Assembly: GCF_003752175.1 (NCBI RefSeq)
Contig: NZ_RJVF01000011.1
Location: 372,001 to 436,000, forward strand
DNA: 64,000 bases
Direction: 5' to 3'
From: Comamonas sp. BIGb0124
GTDB taxonomy: Bacteria > Pseudomonadota > Gammaproteobacteria > Burkholderiales > Burkholderiaceae_C
Made by a program: the position numbers and the translations under genes
Notes under the pieces: generated by a model
Told to the model about the DNA's origin: nothing
What the model saw: the letters and a program-made list of their open reading frames with translations, nothing else
The model's database searches: none
Shown here: positions 25,224-34,240 of the stretch, piece after piece
Numbering within the stretch: the stretch's first letter is position 1
How the letters are laid out: every line of letters begins with the position of its first letter

Positions 25224-25796
25224 ATGAACATGAAGTCCACCCTGCCCACCGCGTTCAAGCGCCTGCTGGCCGTGAGCGCCATGGCCATGATCGGCACCGC
25301 AGCGCTGGCGCAGGCCGATGCCCCGCCGCCGCCTGCACCGCACGAACGTGTCCATCAGGCCCAACGCGGCGAGGGTCCGGGTCGCCCGGATCCCCGCCAG
25401 TTCGCCGAGCACATGCAGCGCCGTCAGGCCGAACTCAAAACCAAGCTCGCCATCACGCCGCAGCAGGAAGGCGCCTGGTCGTCGTGGACCCAGGCCCTGA
25501 AGCCGCAGAAGGACGTGCAGCGTCCCGACCCGCGGGCCGAGCGCGAGGCCCTGGCCAAGCTGACCACCCCCGAGCGCATCGACCGCATGCGGGCTCTCAA
25601 GGCCCAGCGCGACATGCAGGCCACCCAGCGCGGCGAAGCCACCAAGGCCTTTTATGCCGCCTTGAGTCCCGAGCAGCAGAAGGTGTTCGACGACCAGACA
25701 CTGCGCATGGGTCCCCATGGCGGCCCCGGCGGCCCGCGCCCTGGCCCCGAAGGCAAGCCGGGCAAGCCGGGCCACCGCGCCCCTGCCCAGGGTTGA
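25224..25796 (+). CDS. LTXXQ-motif (Spy/CpxP-family) periplasmic protein
   Basis: 190 residues with a signal peptide ending ALAQA. The mature protein is Pro/Arg/Gln-rich and helical, with two LTXXQ-like motifs (AITPQQEGAW and LSPEQQKVFD) about 80 residues apart, then a Gly/Pro-rich tail. Spy/CpxP proteins are periplasmic chaperones or sensors in envelope stress. It is a single-gene unit ended by a strong terminator at 25857. The start is supported by AAAGGAG just upstream. Confidence 0.8.
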   Translation: MNMKSTLPTAFKRLLAVSAMAMIGTAALAQADAPPPPAPHERVHQAQRGEGPGRPDPRQFAEHMQRRQAELKTKLAITPQQEGAWSSWTQALKPQKDVQRPDPRAEREALAKLTTPERIDRMRALKAQRDMQATQRGEATKAFYAALSPEQQKVFDDQTLRMGPHGGPGGPRPGPEGKPGKPGHRAPAQG

Positions 25797-26108
25797 TGCG
25801 GGGCTGTCCGGCAGGCCATCGGCCTGAACGGACGCGCCCGGCCCATGCGGTTCACGAGCCCGCGAGCACCCCCCTCAGGTGCCGCGGGCTTTTCTGCGTG
25901 TGCAGGACAGTAGGGGTACATACCGAGGCGTGTTGCCGTGGGCCTGGCTACGATCAGAGAAGGATGAACGAATTCGCGCTTGCGAGCGCAATCGGAATTT
26001 GAAATCCGGCGATTTCGCGAAAGAAACAAGCACGGGCCACCAAGGCCAGCCCACCCGGGGCTGGCTTGCGCAGGGCACCGCTGCATTCAACATCAGGAGA
26101 CATACGCC
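25797..26108. other. 312-bp spacer with terminator and leader of the NitT/TauT operon
   Basis: The first 100 bases hold the terminator of the LTXXQ gene. The rest has no supported gene and probably contains the promoter of the ABC operon at 26109; AGGAGA (26095-26100) is its ribosome binding site. A small inverted repeat TTGCG-AG-CGCAA lies near 25980. Confidence 0.5.
25857..25894 (+). terminator. rho-independent terminator after LTXXQ gene
   Basis: GCCCGCG (25858-25864) pairs with CGCGGGC (25883-25889), extended by GCAC/GTGC inside, and is followed directly by TTTTCT. Confidence 0.8.
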
Positions 26109-27158
26109 ATGGCCATCCGCCGTCGTTCCCTCATCCAGGCCGCAGGCGCCGCCAGTGCGCTGGGCATCGCGCCGTTTGCCTTCACGCTGGCCCGTGCCCA
26201 GTCGCTCGAGAAAAAGGACGTCCACATCGCCGTGGGCGGCAAGGCGCTGACGTACTACCTGCCGCTCTCCATTGCCGAGCGCCTGGGTTATTTCAAGGAA
26301 GAGGGCCTGGACGTCACCATCAGCGATTTCGCCGGGGGTTCGCGTGCCCTGCAGGCCGTGGTGGGCGGCAGTGCAGACGTGGTGTCCGGTGCGTTCGAAC
26401 ACACCATCAGCCTGCAATCCAAGGGGCAGATGTACCGGGCCTTTGCGCTGCAGGGCCGGGCGCCGATGATCGGCGTGGGGGTCTCGGCCAAGGCCATGCC
26501 CGACTACAAGACGCCGGCGGATCTGAAGGGCAAGAAGATCGGCGTGACCGCGCCCGGCTCGTCCACCAACATGGTGGTGAATTTCCTGCTGAGCAAGTAC
26601 GGGCTGAAGGCCAGCGATGTCGCCATCATCGGCGTCGGCGCCGGCGCGGGGGCGGTGACGGCGCTGCGTTCCGGGCAGATCGACGCCATCTCGAACACCG
26701 ATCCGGTGGTTTCCATGCTCGAGCACAACCAGGACATCCGCATCATCTCCGACACCCGCAAGGTCAAGGAAACGGTGGCGCTGTTCGGCGGCAACATGCC
26801 GGCGGGCTGCCTGTACGCGCCGCAGAAGTTCATCGACGCCAACCCCAATACCGTGCAGGCGCTGGCCAATGCCATCGTGCGTGCCGACAAGTGGATCCAG
26901 AAGAACGGCGCCACCGGCGTGGCCAAGACGGTGCCCGAGTCCTACCTGCTGGGCGACCAGGCGGTCTATCTGGCGGCCGTGGGCAAGAGCCTGGACGGCT
27001 TTTCGCCCGACGGCCGTTTCCCCGCCGACGGTGCGGCCACCGCCACCAAGGCGCTGTCGGCCTATTCGCCCGACGTCAAGGCCGACAAGATCGACCTGGC
27101 CAAGCTGTGGACCAACACGTTTGTGGACAAGGCCAATGCGAAGTATGCCAATGCCTGA
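26109..27158 (+). CDS. NitT/TauT-family ABC substrate-binding protein
   Basis: 349 residues. The N-terminus RRRSLIQAAGAASALGIAPF looks like a Tat-type signal. The mature part has the SsuA/TauA/NMT1-like pattern: YYLPLSIAERLGYFKEEGLDV, GGSRALQAVVGGSADVVSGA and LKGKKIGVTAPGSSTNMVV. Ligands of the group include nitrate, sulfonates, thiamine precursors and aromatic acids; none can be chosen here. First gene of a three-gene importer operon. ATG 26109 is preceded by AGGAGA. Confidence 0.88.
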   Translation: MAIRRRSLIQAAGAASALGIAPFAFTLARAQSLEKKDVHIAVGGKALTYYLPLSIAERLGYFKEEGLDVTISDFAGGSRALQAVVGGSADVVSGAFEHTISLQSKGQMYRAFALQGRAPMIGVGVSAKAMPDYKTPADLKGKKIGVTAPGSSTNMVVNFLLSKYGLKASDVAIIGVGAGAGAVTALRSGQIDAISNTDPVVSMLEHNQDIRIISDTRKVKETVALFGGNMPAGCLYAPQKFIDANPNTVQALANAIVRADKWIQKNGATGVAKTVPESYLLGDQAVYLAAVGKSLDGFSPDGRFPADGAATATKALSAYSPDVKADKIDLAKLWTNTFVDKANAKYANA

Positions 27159-28032
27159 GTCGGCCGTACTGGATCGGACGACGGCCGCTGCCGGCGGCCT
27201 GGGCCACGGGGCCGTTCGCGCGGGCGAGGACGTCGCGCTGGCGCTGGACCGCATCACCTGCACCTTCGTGGCCAAGGAGGGGGGTGGGCAGCGCTACACC
27301 GCCGTGTCCGATGCCACGCTCGAGGTCAAGGCCGGTGAATTCGTTTCGGTGGTGGGGCCCACGGGCTGCGGCAAGTCGACGCTGCTCAATGTGGGCGCGG
27401 GCCTGCTGGCGCCCAGCACCGGGCAGGTTCGGGTGTTCGGCCAGCCGCTCCAGGGCGTGAACCGGCGTGCCGGCTACATGTTCCAGGGCGAGGCGTTGCT
27501 GCCCTGGCGTTCGGCGATCGACAACGTCATGGCCGGCCTCGAGTTCGCCGGCGTCGACCGTGCCGAGGCACGCGAGCGTGGCGAGGACTGGCTGCGCCGT
27601 GTCGGGCTCGGTGGCTTCGGTGAGCGCTACCCGCACCAGATGTCGGGCGGCATGCGCAAGCGCACGATGCTGGCGCAGACGCTGATCCGCGATCCCGACA
27701 TCATCCTGATGGACGAGCCCTTTTCGGCGCTCGATATCCAGACCCGCCAACTGATGGAAAACGAGGTGCTGGAGCTGTGGATGGCCAAGCGCCGTGCCGT
27801 GCTGTTCATCACCCACGACCTCGACGAGGCCATCGCCATGAGCGACCGCGTGGTGGTGCTGTCGGCGGGGCCCGGCACCCGGCCGATCGGCGAGTTCGTC
27901 ATCGACCTGCCGCGTCCGCGGGATGTGGCCGAAGTGCGCATGCATCCGCGCTTCGTCGAACTGCACGCGGCCATCTGGGACGTGCTGCGCGAGGAAGTGC
28001 TCAAGGGCTACGCGCAGCAGAAACGCAAGTGA
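27151..28032 (+). CDS. NitT/TauT-family ABC transporter ATPase
   Basis: 293 residues with Walker A GPTGCGKSTL, Q-loop MFQGEALLPWRSAIDNV, signature MSGGMRKRTMLAQTL, Walker B IILMDEPFSALD and FITHDLDEAIAMSDRV, matching SsuB/TauB-type ATPases. The start may be ATG 27151 or ATG 27145, both within the end of the binding-protein gene. About 45 residues precede the ATPase domain. Confidence 0.9.
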   Translation: MPESAVLDRTTAAAGGLGHGAVRAGEDVALALDRITCTFVAKEGGGQRYTAVSDATLEVKAGEFVSVVGPTGCGKSTLLNVGAGLLAPSTGQVRVFGQPLQGVNRRAGYMFQGEALLPWRSAIDNVMAGLEFAGVDRAEARERGEDWLRRVGLGGFGERYPHQMSGGMRKRTMLAQTLIRDPDIILMDEPFSALDIQTRQLMENEVLELWMAKRRAVLFITHDLDEAIAMSDRVVVLSAGPGTRPIGEFVIDLPRPRDVAEVRMHPRFVELHAAIWDVLREEVLKGYAQQKRK

Positions 28033-28033
28033 C

Positions 28034-28945
28034 ATGAGTACGCCGTCGAACATGAACAAGGCTCCTTCCAACGCCCCGATCGAACCCGTGGGGGCATCCC
28101 TTGCGCCGCACGCCGGACCGGGGGCGTCGCTGCCGCCGCCCGCTGCCGAGGGCCGAAGCCGCCGCATGCCGCGCCGCGTCGTGCTGCGCGCCTGGCAACT
28201 GCTGCTGCTGGTCTTCATCCTGGGGGTGTGGCACCTGATGTCGCGCGACCCCGGCGTGGCTTTCTTTTTCGGCGAACCCCTGGTGATCGCCCAGCGCATC
28301 TGGGACTGGTTCGTCGTCAACGCCGACATCTACCGGCACCTGCAGGTGACCCTGGCCGAGACCGTGCTGGCCTTCGGCATCGGCACGGCCTCGGGACTGG
28401 CCGCCGGTCTGTGGCTGGGCCTGTCGCCGCTGGCCAGCGCCATTCTCGATCCCTACATCAAGGCCGCCAATTCGATGCCGCGCGTGATCCTGGCGCCGAT
28501 CTTCGGCATGTGGTTCGGGCTCGGCATCTGGTCCAAGGTGGCGCTGGCGGTGACGCTGGTGTTCTTCATCGTGTTCTTCAACGTCTACCAGGGCGTGCGC
28601 GAAGTCAGCCCCACGCTGCTGGACAACGCCCGCATGCTGGGCGCCAGCCGCCGGCAACTGCTGCGCCATGTCTACCTGCCGTCGGCCACGAGCTGGGTCT
28701 TCTCCAGTCTGCACACCTCGGTGGGCCTGGCCTTCGTGGGGGCCGTGGTGGGGGAATACCTGGGCTCGGCCGCAGGGGTGGGCTACCTCATCCTGCAGGC
28801 CGAAGGCACCTTCGACGTCAACACGGTGTTTGCGGGCATCGTGGTGTTGACCGCGTTTGCGCTGGTGCTCGACGGCCTGGTCGGCCTGGTCGAGAAACGG
28901 CTGATGCGCTGGCAACCCAAGGCAGGCGAGACCGAACGGCTCTGA
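28034..28945 (+). CDS. NitT/TauT-family ABC transporter permease
   Basis: 303 residues. An Ala/Pro-rich cytoplasmic tail of about 45 residues precedes six hydrophobic segments and the loop EVSPTLLDNARMLGASRRQL, the EAA motif of SsuC/TauC-type permeases. It starts one base after the ATPase stop. A terminator follows at 28980. Confidence 0.88.
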   Translation: MSTPSNMNKAPSNAPIEPVGASLAPHAGPGASLPPPAAEGRSRRMPRRVVLRAWQLLLLVFILGVWHLMSRDPGVAFFFGEPLVIAQRIWDWFVVNADIYRHLQVTLAETVLAFGIGTASGLAAGLWLGLSPLASAILDPYIKAANSMPRVILAPIFGMWFGLGIWSKVALAVTLVFFIVFFNVYQGVREVSPTLLDNARMLGASRRQLLRHVYLPSATSWVFSSLHTSVGLAFVGAVVGEYLGSAAGVGYLILQAEGTFDVNTVFAGIVVLTAFALVLDGLVGLVEKRLMRWQPKAGETERL

Positions 28946-28979
28946 CCCATTGCCGGCGGTCGGGCACGTGTCCGGTCAC

Positions 28980-29019
28980 ACGGCCAGGATCCGGGAAACC
29001 GGTCCTGGCCGTTTTGTTT
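28980..29019 (+). terminator. rho-independent terminator after the NitT/TauT operon
   Basis: ACGGCCAGGA (28980-28989) pairs perfectly with TCCTGGCCGT (29003-29012), followed by TTTGTTT. Confidence 0.85.
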
Positions 29020-29049
29020 CACGGGTTTGTCCTAGCGGCGGCGGCAGAG

Positions 29050-29063
29050 ATCATACATATGAT
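29050..29063. promoter_or_regulatory. GntR-type operator before dgoK
   Basis: ATCATA-CA-TATGAT, a near-perfect palindrome 52 bases before the probable dgoK start. Its half TCATAC recurs at 39492-39505 and 39611-39622 before the SDR operon and the FadR-type regulator gene, so it is probably that regulator's site. Confidence 0.6.
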
Positions 29064-29114
29064 GTTTGACGATCGCCGATGTTGGCGCGCTTTTGCTGTT
29101 CGTGTGCGAGATCC

Positions 29115-30101
29115 ATGCCGTCACCTCCTTCTCCCGAATCCCCGGCCACGGCCCTGATCGCCCTGGATTGGGGCACTTCTTCGCTGCGGGCCTATCGCCT
29201 CGACCCGGCGGGCCGGACGCTCGAGCAGCGGCATTCGCCGCATGGCATCACCCAATTGCCGGTGGCCGGTGCCGAGGGCTTTGTGCAGGCCCTGCAACTG
29301 CTGGCCGGCGATTGGCTGGCGGCGTGGCCCCAGGCGCCGCTGCTGGCCTGCGGCATGGTCGGCAGCGCACAAGGCTGGCGCGAGGCGCCGTATGTGGCCG
29401 TGCCCTCCGATTTCGCCGGGCTGGCCGGCCGACTGGTGACCGTGCCCGTCGGCAGCGGCCGCACCCTGCTGATCGTGCCGGGGCTGATCGAGCATCGCGA
29501 GGGCCTGCCCAACGTGATGCGGGGCGAGGAGACCCAGATCGCCGGTGCGCTGGCGCTGCAGGCGGTCGATGACCTGGGCCTGATCGGCCTGCCCGGCACG
29601 CACAGCAAGTGGGCCCGTGTCGCAGACGGGCGTGTGGTGGCCTTCGACACCTACATGACGGGCGAGGTCTATGCGGCCCTGAGCCAGCACACGCTGCTGG
29701 CCCGCACGCTGGAGCGCGGTGGCGCATTCGACGAGGCGGCTTTTCGGCGGGGCCTCGAGACAGCGCAATCCGAAGCGGGCCGGCGAGGGCCGCTGTCCAC
29801 CATCTTCAGCACCCGCACGCTGGGCCTGACGGGCGTGCTCACGGCGAAGGCCCAGGCCGACTATCTGTCCGGCCTGCTGATCGGCCACGAGGTGCAATCG
29901 GTGTGCCGCACGCTGGGTGCCGAACTGCAGGGTCAGGCGTGGCAGCTCATCGGCGACGAACAACTGTGCCGGCGTTACCAGGTGGCCTTGCGGCACGCCG
30001 GCGTCGAGGGCGTGCGCTGGATCAGCCAGGCCACCGAAGCCGGCCTGTGGCATGTGGCGCAGGCGGCGGGCCTGGTGGCCGGCCGGACCGGTCTGCCTTG
30101 A
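29115..30101 (+). CDS. dgoK: 2-dehydro-3-deoxygalactonokinase
   Basis: 328 residues from ATG 29115; an ATG at 29079 would add 12 residues of unlikely sequence. LIALDWGTSSLRAYRLD is the family's ATP-binding start, followed by GMVGSAQGW, the LPGTHSKWA segment and FDTYMTGEVYAALS. The enzyme phosphorylates 2-keto-3-deoxy-D-galactonate in the De Ley-Doudoroff galactonate pathway. It heads a dgoK-dgoA-dgoD cluster. A palindromic operator lies upstream. Confidence 0.92.
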   Translation: MPSPPSPESPATALIALDWGTSSLRAYRLDPAGRTLEQRHSPHGITQLPVAGAEGFVQALQLLAGDWLAAWPQAPLLACGMVGSAQGWREAPYVAVPSDFAGLAGRLVTVPVGSGRTLLIVPGLIEHREGLPNVMRGEETQIAGALALQAVDDLGLIGLPGTHSKWARVADGRVVAFDTYMTGEVYAALSQHTLLARTLERGGAFDEAAFRRGLETAQSEAGRRGPLSTIFSTRTLGLTGVLTAKAQADYLSGLLIGHEVQSVCRTLGAELQGQAWQLIGDEQLCRRYQVALRHAGVEGVRWISQATEAGLWHVAQAAGLVAGRTGLP

Positions 30102-30167
30102 CGGCGTGCACCTCGCACGCGTTTTTTCAACCCTTCTTTGTTCCTTCGAGAGCCGACCGGAAAGCCT

Positions 30168-30794
30168 ATGCCTGATGTCGTTCCCCTGTCTGGATTGATC
30201 GCGATTCTGCGCGGCATCCGTCCCGAAGAGTGCGTGGCCGTGGGCCAGGTGCTGTATGCCGCCGGACTGCGGGTGATCGAGGTGCCGCTGAATTCGCCGC
30301 AGCCGTTCGACAGCGTGCGGCGGCTGCGCGATTCCCTGCCGCCGGATTGCCGCGTGGGTGGCGGCACGGTGCTGCGGCCCGAAGATGTCGACCGCCTGCA
30401 CGAGGCAGGGGCCGACCTGATCGTCATGCCGCATGGCGACCCGTCCGTGATCCGGGCTGCGGTGCAGGCCGGCATGGCCTGCGCGCCCGGCGTGGCCACG
30501 CCCACCGAAGCCTTTGCCGCACTGGCGGCGGGCGCCACGGCGCTCAAGCTGTTTCCGGCCGAACAACTGGCGCCGGCGGTGCTCAAGGCCTGGCGCGCCG
30601 TGCTGCCGCCGCAGGTGCCGCTGCTGCCCGTCGGCGGCATCACCCCCGAAACCATGGCGCCCTATCTCGAAGCGGGTGCCCGTGGATTCGGCCTGGGCTC
30701 TGCGCTCTACAAGCCCGGCCTGGCGGCCGACGAGGTGGCACCTCGTGCCCAGGCCTTCCAGCGGGCCTGGCTGGACTGGAACGCCACGCACTGA
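30168..30794 (+). CDS. dgoA: 2-dehydro-3-deoxy-6-phosphogalactonate aldolase
   Basis: 208 residues. GLIAILRGIRPEECVAVGQ is the KDPG/KDPGal aldolase start, RVIEVPLNSPQPFDSVRRL contains the conserved Glu, and the Schiff-base Lys is in GATALKLFPAEQL. The VPLNSP form points to DgoA rather than KDPG aldolase Eda. It cleaves KDPGal to pyruvate and glyceraldehyde-3-phosphate. ATG 30168 is chosen over an upstream in-frame ATG at 30138, which would add ten residues not usual in the family. Confidence 0.92.
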   Translation: MPDVVPLSGLIAILRGIRPEECVAVGQVLYAAGLRVIEVPLNSPQPFDSVRRLRDSLPPDCRVGGGTVLRPEDVDRLHEAGADLIVMPHGDPSVIRAAVQAGMACAPGVATPTEAFAALAAGATALKLFPAEQLAPAVLKAWRAVLPPQVPLLPVGGITPETMAPYLEAGARGFGLGSALYKPGLAADEVAPRAQAFQRAWLDWNATH

Positions 30795-30842
30795 AGCCCC
30801 CTCGGGGCCGTCCCGATCATTTGCTGCATCACGACAGACATC

Positions 30843-31991
30843 ATGAAAATCACCAAACTCACCACCTTCATCGTTCCGCCGCGCTGGTGTTTCCTGAAGA
30901 TCGAAACCGACGAGGGCATCGCCGGCTGGGGCGAACCGGTGGTGGAGGGCCGGGCGCAGACCGTGGCAGCCGCCGTCGACGAGCTCTCCGACTACCTGAT
31001 CGGCCGCGATCCGCGCCACGTGCAGGATCTCTGGAACGTGATGTACCGCGCCGGTTTCTACCGGGGCGGTCCGATCATGATGAGCGCGATCGCCGGAGTC
31101 GACCAGGCCCTGTGGGACATCAAGGGCCGCGCGCTGGGCGTGCCGGTGTACGAACTGCTGGGCGGCCCGGTGCGCGACCGCATCCGGGTCTATTCTTGGA
31201 TCGGCGGCGACCGGCCCAGCGAGACCGCCGAGCAGGCCCGTGCCGCCGTGGCACGGGGCTTCACGGCCGTGAAGATGAACGGCACCGAAGAGATGCAGTA
31301 CATCGACACCCATGACAAGGTGGCCCGGGCGGTCGCCAATGTCGCGGCCATCCGCGACGTGGTGGGTCCGGACATCGGCATCGGGGTGGACTTCCATGGC
31401 CGCGTGCACAAGCCCATGGCCAAGGTGCTGATGCGCGAACTGCGCGACTTCAAGCTGATGTTCATCGAGGAGCCGGTGCTCAGCGAGCACCTCGAGGCGA
31501 TCCCCGAACTGGCCGCCATCGGTGCCGCGCCCATCGCCCTGGGCGAGCGGCTGTACTCGCGCTGGGATTTCAAGCGGGTGCTGGCCACGGGCGGCGTCGA
31601 CATCATCCAGCCCGATCCCTCGCACTCCGGCGGCATCACCGAGACCTGCAAGATCGCCGCCATGGCCGAGGCCTACGACGTGGCCGTGGCGCTGCACTGC
31701 CCGCTGGGGCCGATCGCGCTGGCGGCCAATCTGCAGATCGACGCCGTGTCGTACAACGCCTTCATCCAGGAACAGAGCCTGGGCATCCACTACAACACCA
31801 GCAACGACTTGCTCGACTACGTGGTCAACCCGCAGGCCTTTGCCTACCGCGACGGTTATGTCGACATGCCCGGCGGCCCTGGCCTGGGCATCGAGGTCAA
31901 CGAGGACTATGTGCGCGAGCGTGCTGCGGAGGGACACCGCTGGCGCAATCCGGTCTGGCGCCATGCCGACGGCAGCGTGGCGGAGTGGTAG
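30843..31991 (+). CDS. dgoD: D-galactonate dehydratase
   Basis: 382 residues of the enolase superfamily. Metal ligands lie in [17 protein letters not shown] and [12 protein letters not shown]; the catalytic His is in [12 protein letters not shown], and the N-terminal capping domain starts [15 protein letters not shown] as in DgoD. It converts D-galactonate to 2-keto-3-deoxy-D-galactonate, feeding DgoK and DgoA. It starts 48 bases after dgoA. Confidence 0.93.
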   Translation: MKITKLTTFIVPPRWCFLKIETDEGIAGWGEPVVEGRAQTVAAAVDELSDYLIGRDPRHVQDLWNVMYRAGFYRGGPIMMSAIAGVDQALWDIKGRALGVPVYELLGGPVRDRIRVYSWIGGDRPSETAEQARAAVARGFTAVKMNGTEEMQYIDTHDKVARAVANVAAIRDVVGPDIGIGVDFHGRVHKPMAKVLMRELRDFKLMFIEEPVLSEHLEAIPELAAIGAAPIALGERLYSRWDFKRVLATGGVDIIQPDPSHSGGITETCKIAAMAEAYDVAVALHCPLGPIALAANLQIDAVSYNAFIQEQSLGIHYNTSNDLLDYVVNPQAFAYRDGYVDMPGGPGLGIEVNEDYVRERAAEGHRWRNPVWRHADGSVAEW

Positions 31992-32010
31992 CCTGACCCC
32001 GCAATGAACG

Positions 32011-32046
32011 GCGCCCTTCGATCCCGAGGAAAGGATCGAAGGGCGC
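32011..32046. terminator. bidirectional terminator-like hairpin between dgoD and idnD-like gene
   Basis: GCGCCCTTCGATC (32011-32023) pairs perfectly over 13 bp with GATCGAAGGGCGC (32034-32046). It lies between convergent genes. There is no long T-run on either side, so termination strength is uncertain. Confidence 0.6.
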
Positions 32047-32106
32047 AAGAGCCCGGCTCCGAAACGGCCCCGATGCGATGCAGGGAGCCGGCGCACCGCA
32101 GGTGCG

Positions 32107-33147
32107 TCAGTCGTCGAAGCTCAGCACCACCTTCATGGCCTGCGTGCGGTCGCTGGCCAGCGCAAAGGCGCGGCCCGCATCGCGGTAGGGCAGGGTGGCC
32201 GAGACCAGCGGCTTGAGGTCGACCAGGCGCTGGTTGATGAGGCGCACGGCCGTGCCGAATTCCTCGTGGAAACGGAAGGCGCCGCGCACGTCGAACTCCT
32301 TGGCCACGATGGTGTTGAACGGCAGGCTCAGTTCCGCGCCCGACAGCCCGAGCTGCACGATCACGGCCCGCGGACGCAGCACGTCGAATGCCGCCTTCAG
32401 GGCCCGCTCGTTGCCGCTGGCTTCGAACAGCACGTCGAACTGGCCTTTTTCATGGGTGTAGCGCGAGAGAGCCTCGGGGTTGCTGGCGACGTTGATGGTC
32501 TCGTCGGCACCGACGCGAGCCACCTTGCTCAGCGGCTGGTCCACCACGTCGGTGGCGACGATGTGGGTGGCCCCCGCACGGCGCGCCGCGATCACGGCCA
32601 TGGCGCCGATCGGGCCGCTGCCCGTCACCAGCACCGATTTGCCGAGCAGCGAACCGGCACGGGTCGCGCCGTGCAAGGCCACGGCCAGCGGTTCGGCCAT
32701 GGCGCCTTCGGCGTCGCTCACGCCGTCGGCCAGCACGAAGGCCTGGCGCGCATCGATCACGATTTCCTGGCGGAAGGCGCCCTGCACGTGGGGCATGCGC
32801 ATGGCACTGCCGTAGTAGCGCATGTCCAGGCAGTGGTTCTGCAGACCCTGCTGGCAGAAACGGCACTGGCCGCAAGGCTGGCTGGGGTTGACTGCCACGC
32901 GGGTGCCCGGCTGCAGGCCTTGCACGCCGGCACCGATTTCCTCGATCTGGCCGGCGACCTCGTGCCCCAGCACCATGGGCTGCTGGATGCGGATGGCCCC
33001 GAAACCGCCGTGGTGGTAGTAGTGCAGGTCGGAGCCGCAGATGCCGCCGGCGCGCACGCGCACGCGCACCTGGCCGGCCGCGACCGGCGGCGTGGGGACG
33101 TCTTCGATGCGCAGATCGCCCGGGGCGTGGATGACAAGTGCTTTCAT
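32107..33147 (-). CDS. zinc-dependent L-idonate 5-dehydrogenase-like enzyme
   Basis: 346 residues of the medium-chain zinc dehydrogenase family. GGICGSDLHYYHHGG and GHEVAG hold catalytic zinc ligands, CGQCRFC and the following NHC are the structural zinc site, and GSGPIGAMAVIAARRAG is the NAD(P)-binding turn. The HYYHHGG form and the sugar-acid setting fit L-idonate 5-dehydrogenase (IdnD) best; other polyol dehydrogenases are possible. The start overlaps the stop of the upstream binding-protein gene (ATGA), and it is last in the operon. Confidence 0.82.
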   Translation of the reverse strand: MKALVIHAPGDLRIEDVPTPPVAAGQVRVRVRAGGICGSDLHYYHHGGFGAIRIQQPMVLGHEVAGQIEEIGAGVQGLQPGTRVAVNPSQPCGQCRFCQQGLQNHCLDMRYYGSAMRMPHVQGAFRQEIVIDARQAFVLADGVSDAEGAMAEPLAVALHGATRAGSLLGKSVLVTGSGPIGAMAVIAARRAGATHIVATDVVDQPLSKVARVGADETINVASNPEALSRYTHEKGQFDVLFEASGNERALKAAFDVLRPRAVIVQLGLSGAELSLPFNTIVAKEFDVRGAFRFHEEFGTAVRLINQRLVDLKPLVSATLPYRDAGRAFALASDRTQAMKVVLSFDD

Positions 33148-34187
33148 GGTTTGCGGGTGGCTCTGAATTGGTTGAGTTCGGCGTAGAAGCCCTGGACGAA
33201 TTCCGGGCCGATGTCCTTGGCGGCCTGGTCGATCACGGGCTGCACGGCGGCGCGGATCTTCTGCAGCTCGGCGGGCGGCATCTCGGTCACGGTCATGCCC
33301 TTGTCCTGCAGTTCCTTGACGACCACCGAGGCCTCGCGCAGTTCCTCGGCACGCTCGAAGGCACGGGTGTCCTCGGCCACCTTCTGCACGATCAGGCGCT
33401 GGTCGGCGCTCAGCGCGTTCCACCATTTCTTCGAGCCGATCAAGGCCACCGGGGTGTAGACGTGGCGGGTGATGGTGAGGTACTTCTGCACCTCGTACAT
33501 CTTGTTGGCGTACATGTCGACCACCGGATGCTCGTAGCCGTCCAGGGCCTTGATCTCGAGGGCCGGATAGACCTCGGTGAAGGCCATGGGCACGGCGTTG
33601 ATGCCCATCGCCTTGAAGCTGGCCAGGGCCATGGGGTTCTGCATCACGCGGACCTTCAGGCCCTTCATGTCGTCGAGCGTCTGGATCTTGCGTTTGCTGT
33701 TGGACATGTCGCGGAAGGCGCCGCCTGACCACACCAGGCCCTGCATGTTCATGTCGCTCAGGCCCTCGAGCATCCGGCGGCCGACGGGGCCGTCGAGCAC
33801 GTAGGCGGCTTCGGCATCCGAGCCGAACAGGAAGGGGAAATCGAAGATCTGCAGTTCCTTCTTGCGAGCCGCGATGGGCGACAGCGCGCCCAGGTAGAGG
33901 TCCTGCACGCCGCTCTGCACGGCGATCAGCATCTTCTCTTCGGAGCCCAGCTGCGAGCTGCCGTAGACCTCGATCCTGACGGCGCCTTGCGTGGCCTTTT
34001 CGACCTCGGAGGCAAAACGTTTCATGGCGACGGCGCGCGGATGCGAGTCGGTGAACGAGTGGCCGAGCCGGGCTTTCTTGACTTCTTGCGACTGGGCGGC
34101 GAAGGGTGCGGCGACCGCCGCCAGGCAGGCCATGCCGGCGAACGCGGCGGCCAGCAGGCGCCGGCGGGGAGCGATGGGATTGCGCAT
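33144..34187 (-). CDS. TRAP transporter substrate-binding protein DctP, second copy
   Basis: 347 residues with a signal peptide (LLAAAFAGMACLAAVAAPFAA). DctP features are SHPRAVAMKRFASEVE, SQLGSEEKMLIAVQSG, LKVRVMQNPMA (ligand-binding Arg) and FTEVYPALEIKALDG. Clearly related to the DctP at 36189 but not identical. Located after dctM and before the idnD-like gene, it may give the shared membrane proteins a second ligand, probably a hexonate or related sugar acid. Confidence 0.9.
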   Translation of the reverse strand: MRNPIAPRRRLLAAAFAGMACLAAVAAPFAAQSQEVKKARLGHSFTDSHPRAVAMKRFASEVEKATQGAVRIEVYGSSQLGSEEKMLIAVQSGVQDLYLGALSPIAARKKELQIFDFPFLFGSDAEAAYVLDGPVGRRMLEGLSDMNMQGLVWSGGAFRDMSNSKRKIQTLDDMKGLKVRVMQNPMALASFKAMGINAVPMAFTEVYPALEIKALDGYEHPVVDMYANKMYEVQKYLTITRHVYTPVALIGSKKWWNALSADQRLIVQKVAEDTRAFERAEELREASVVVKELQDKGMTVTEMPPAELQKIRAAVQPVIDQAAKDIGPEFVQGFYAELNQFRATRKP

Positions 34188-34240
34188 GTTCGTTGTCTCC
34201 TGTGTTGTGAGTTGCGGGCCTCGGGCCTGGGGCCCGGGCG

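Noticed and set aside
22624-25227. 867-codon plus-strand open frame opposite livH and the binding-protein gene
   Set aside because: Antisense shadow of real transporter genes; composition is unlike a protein and no motif is seen.
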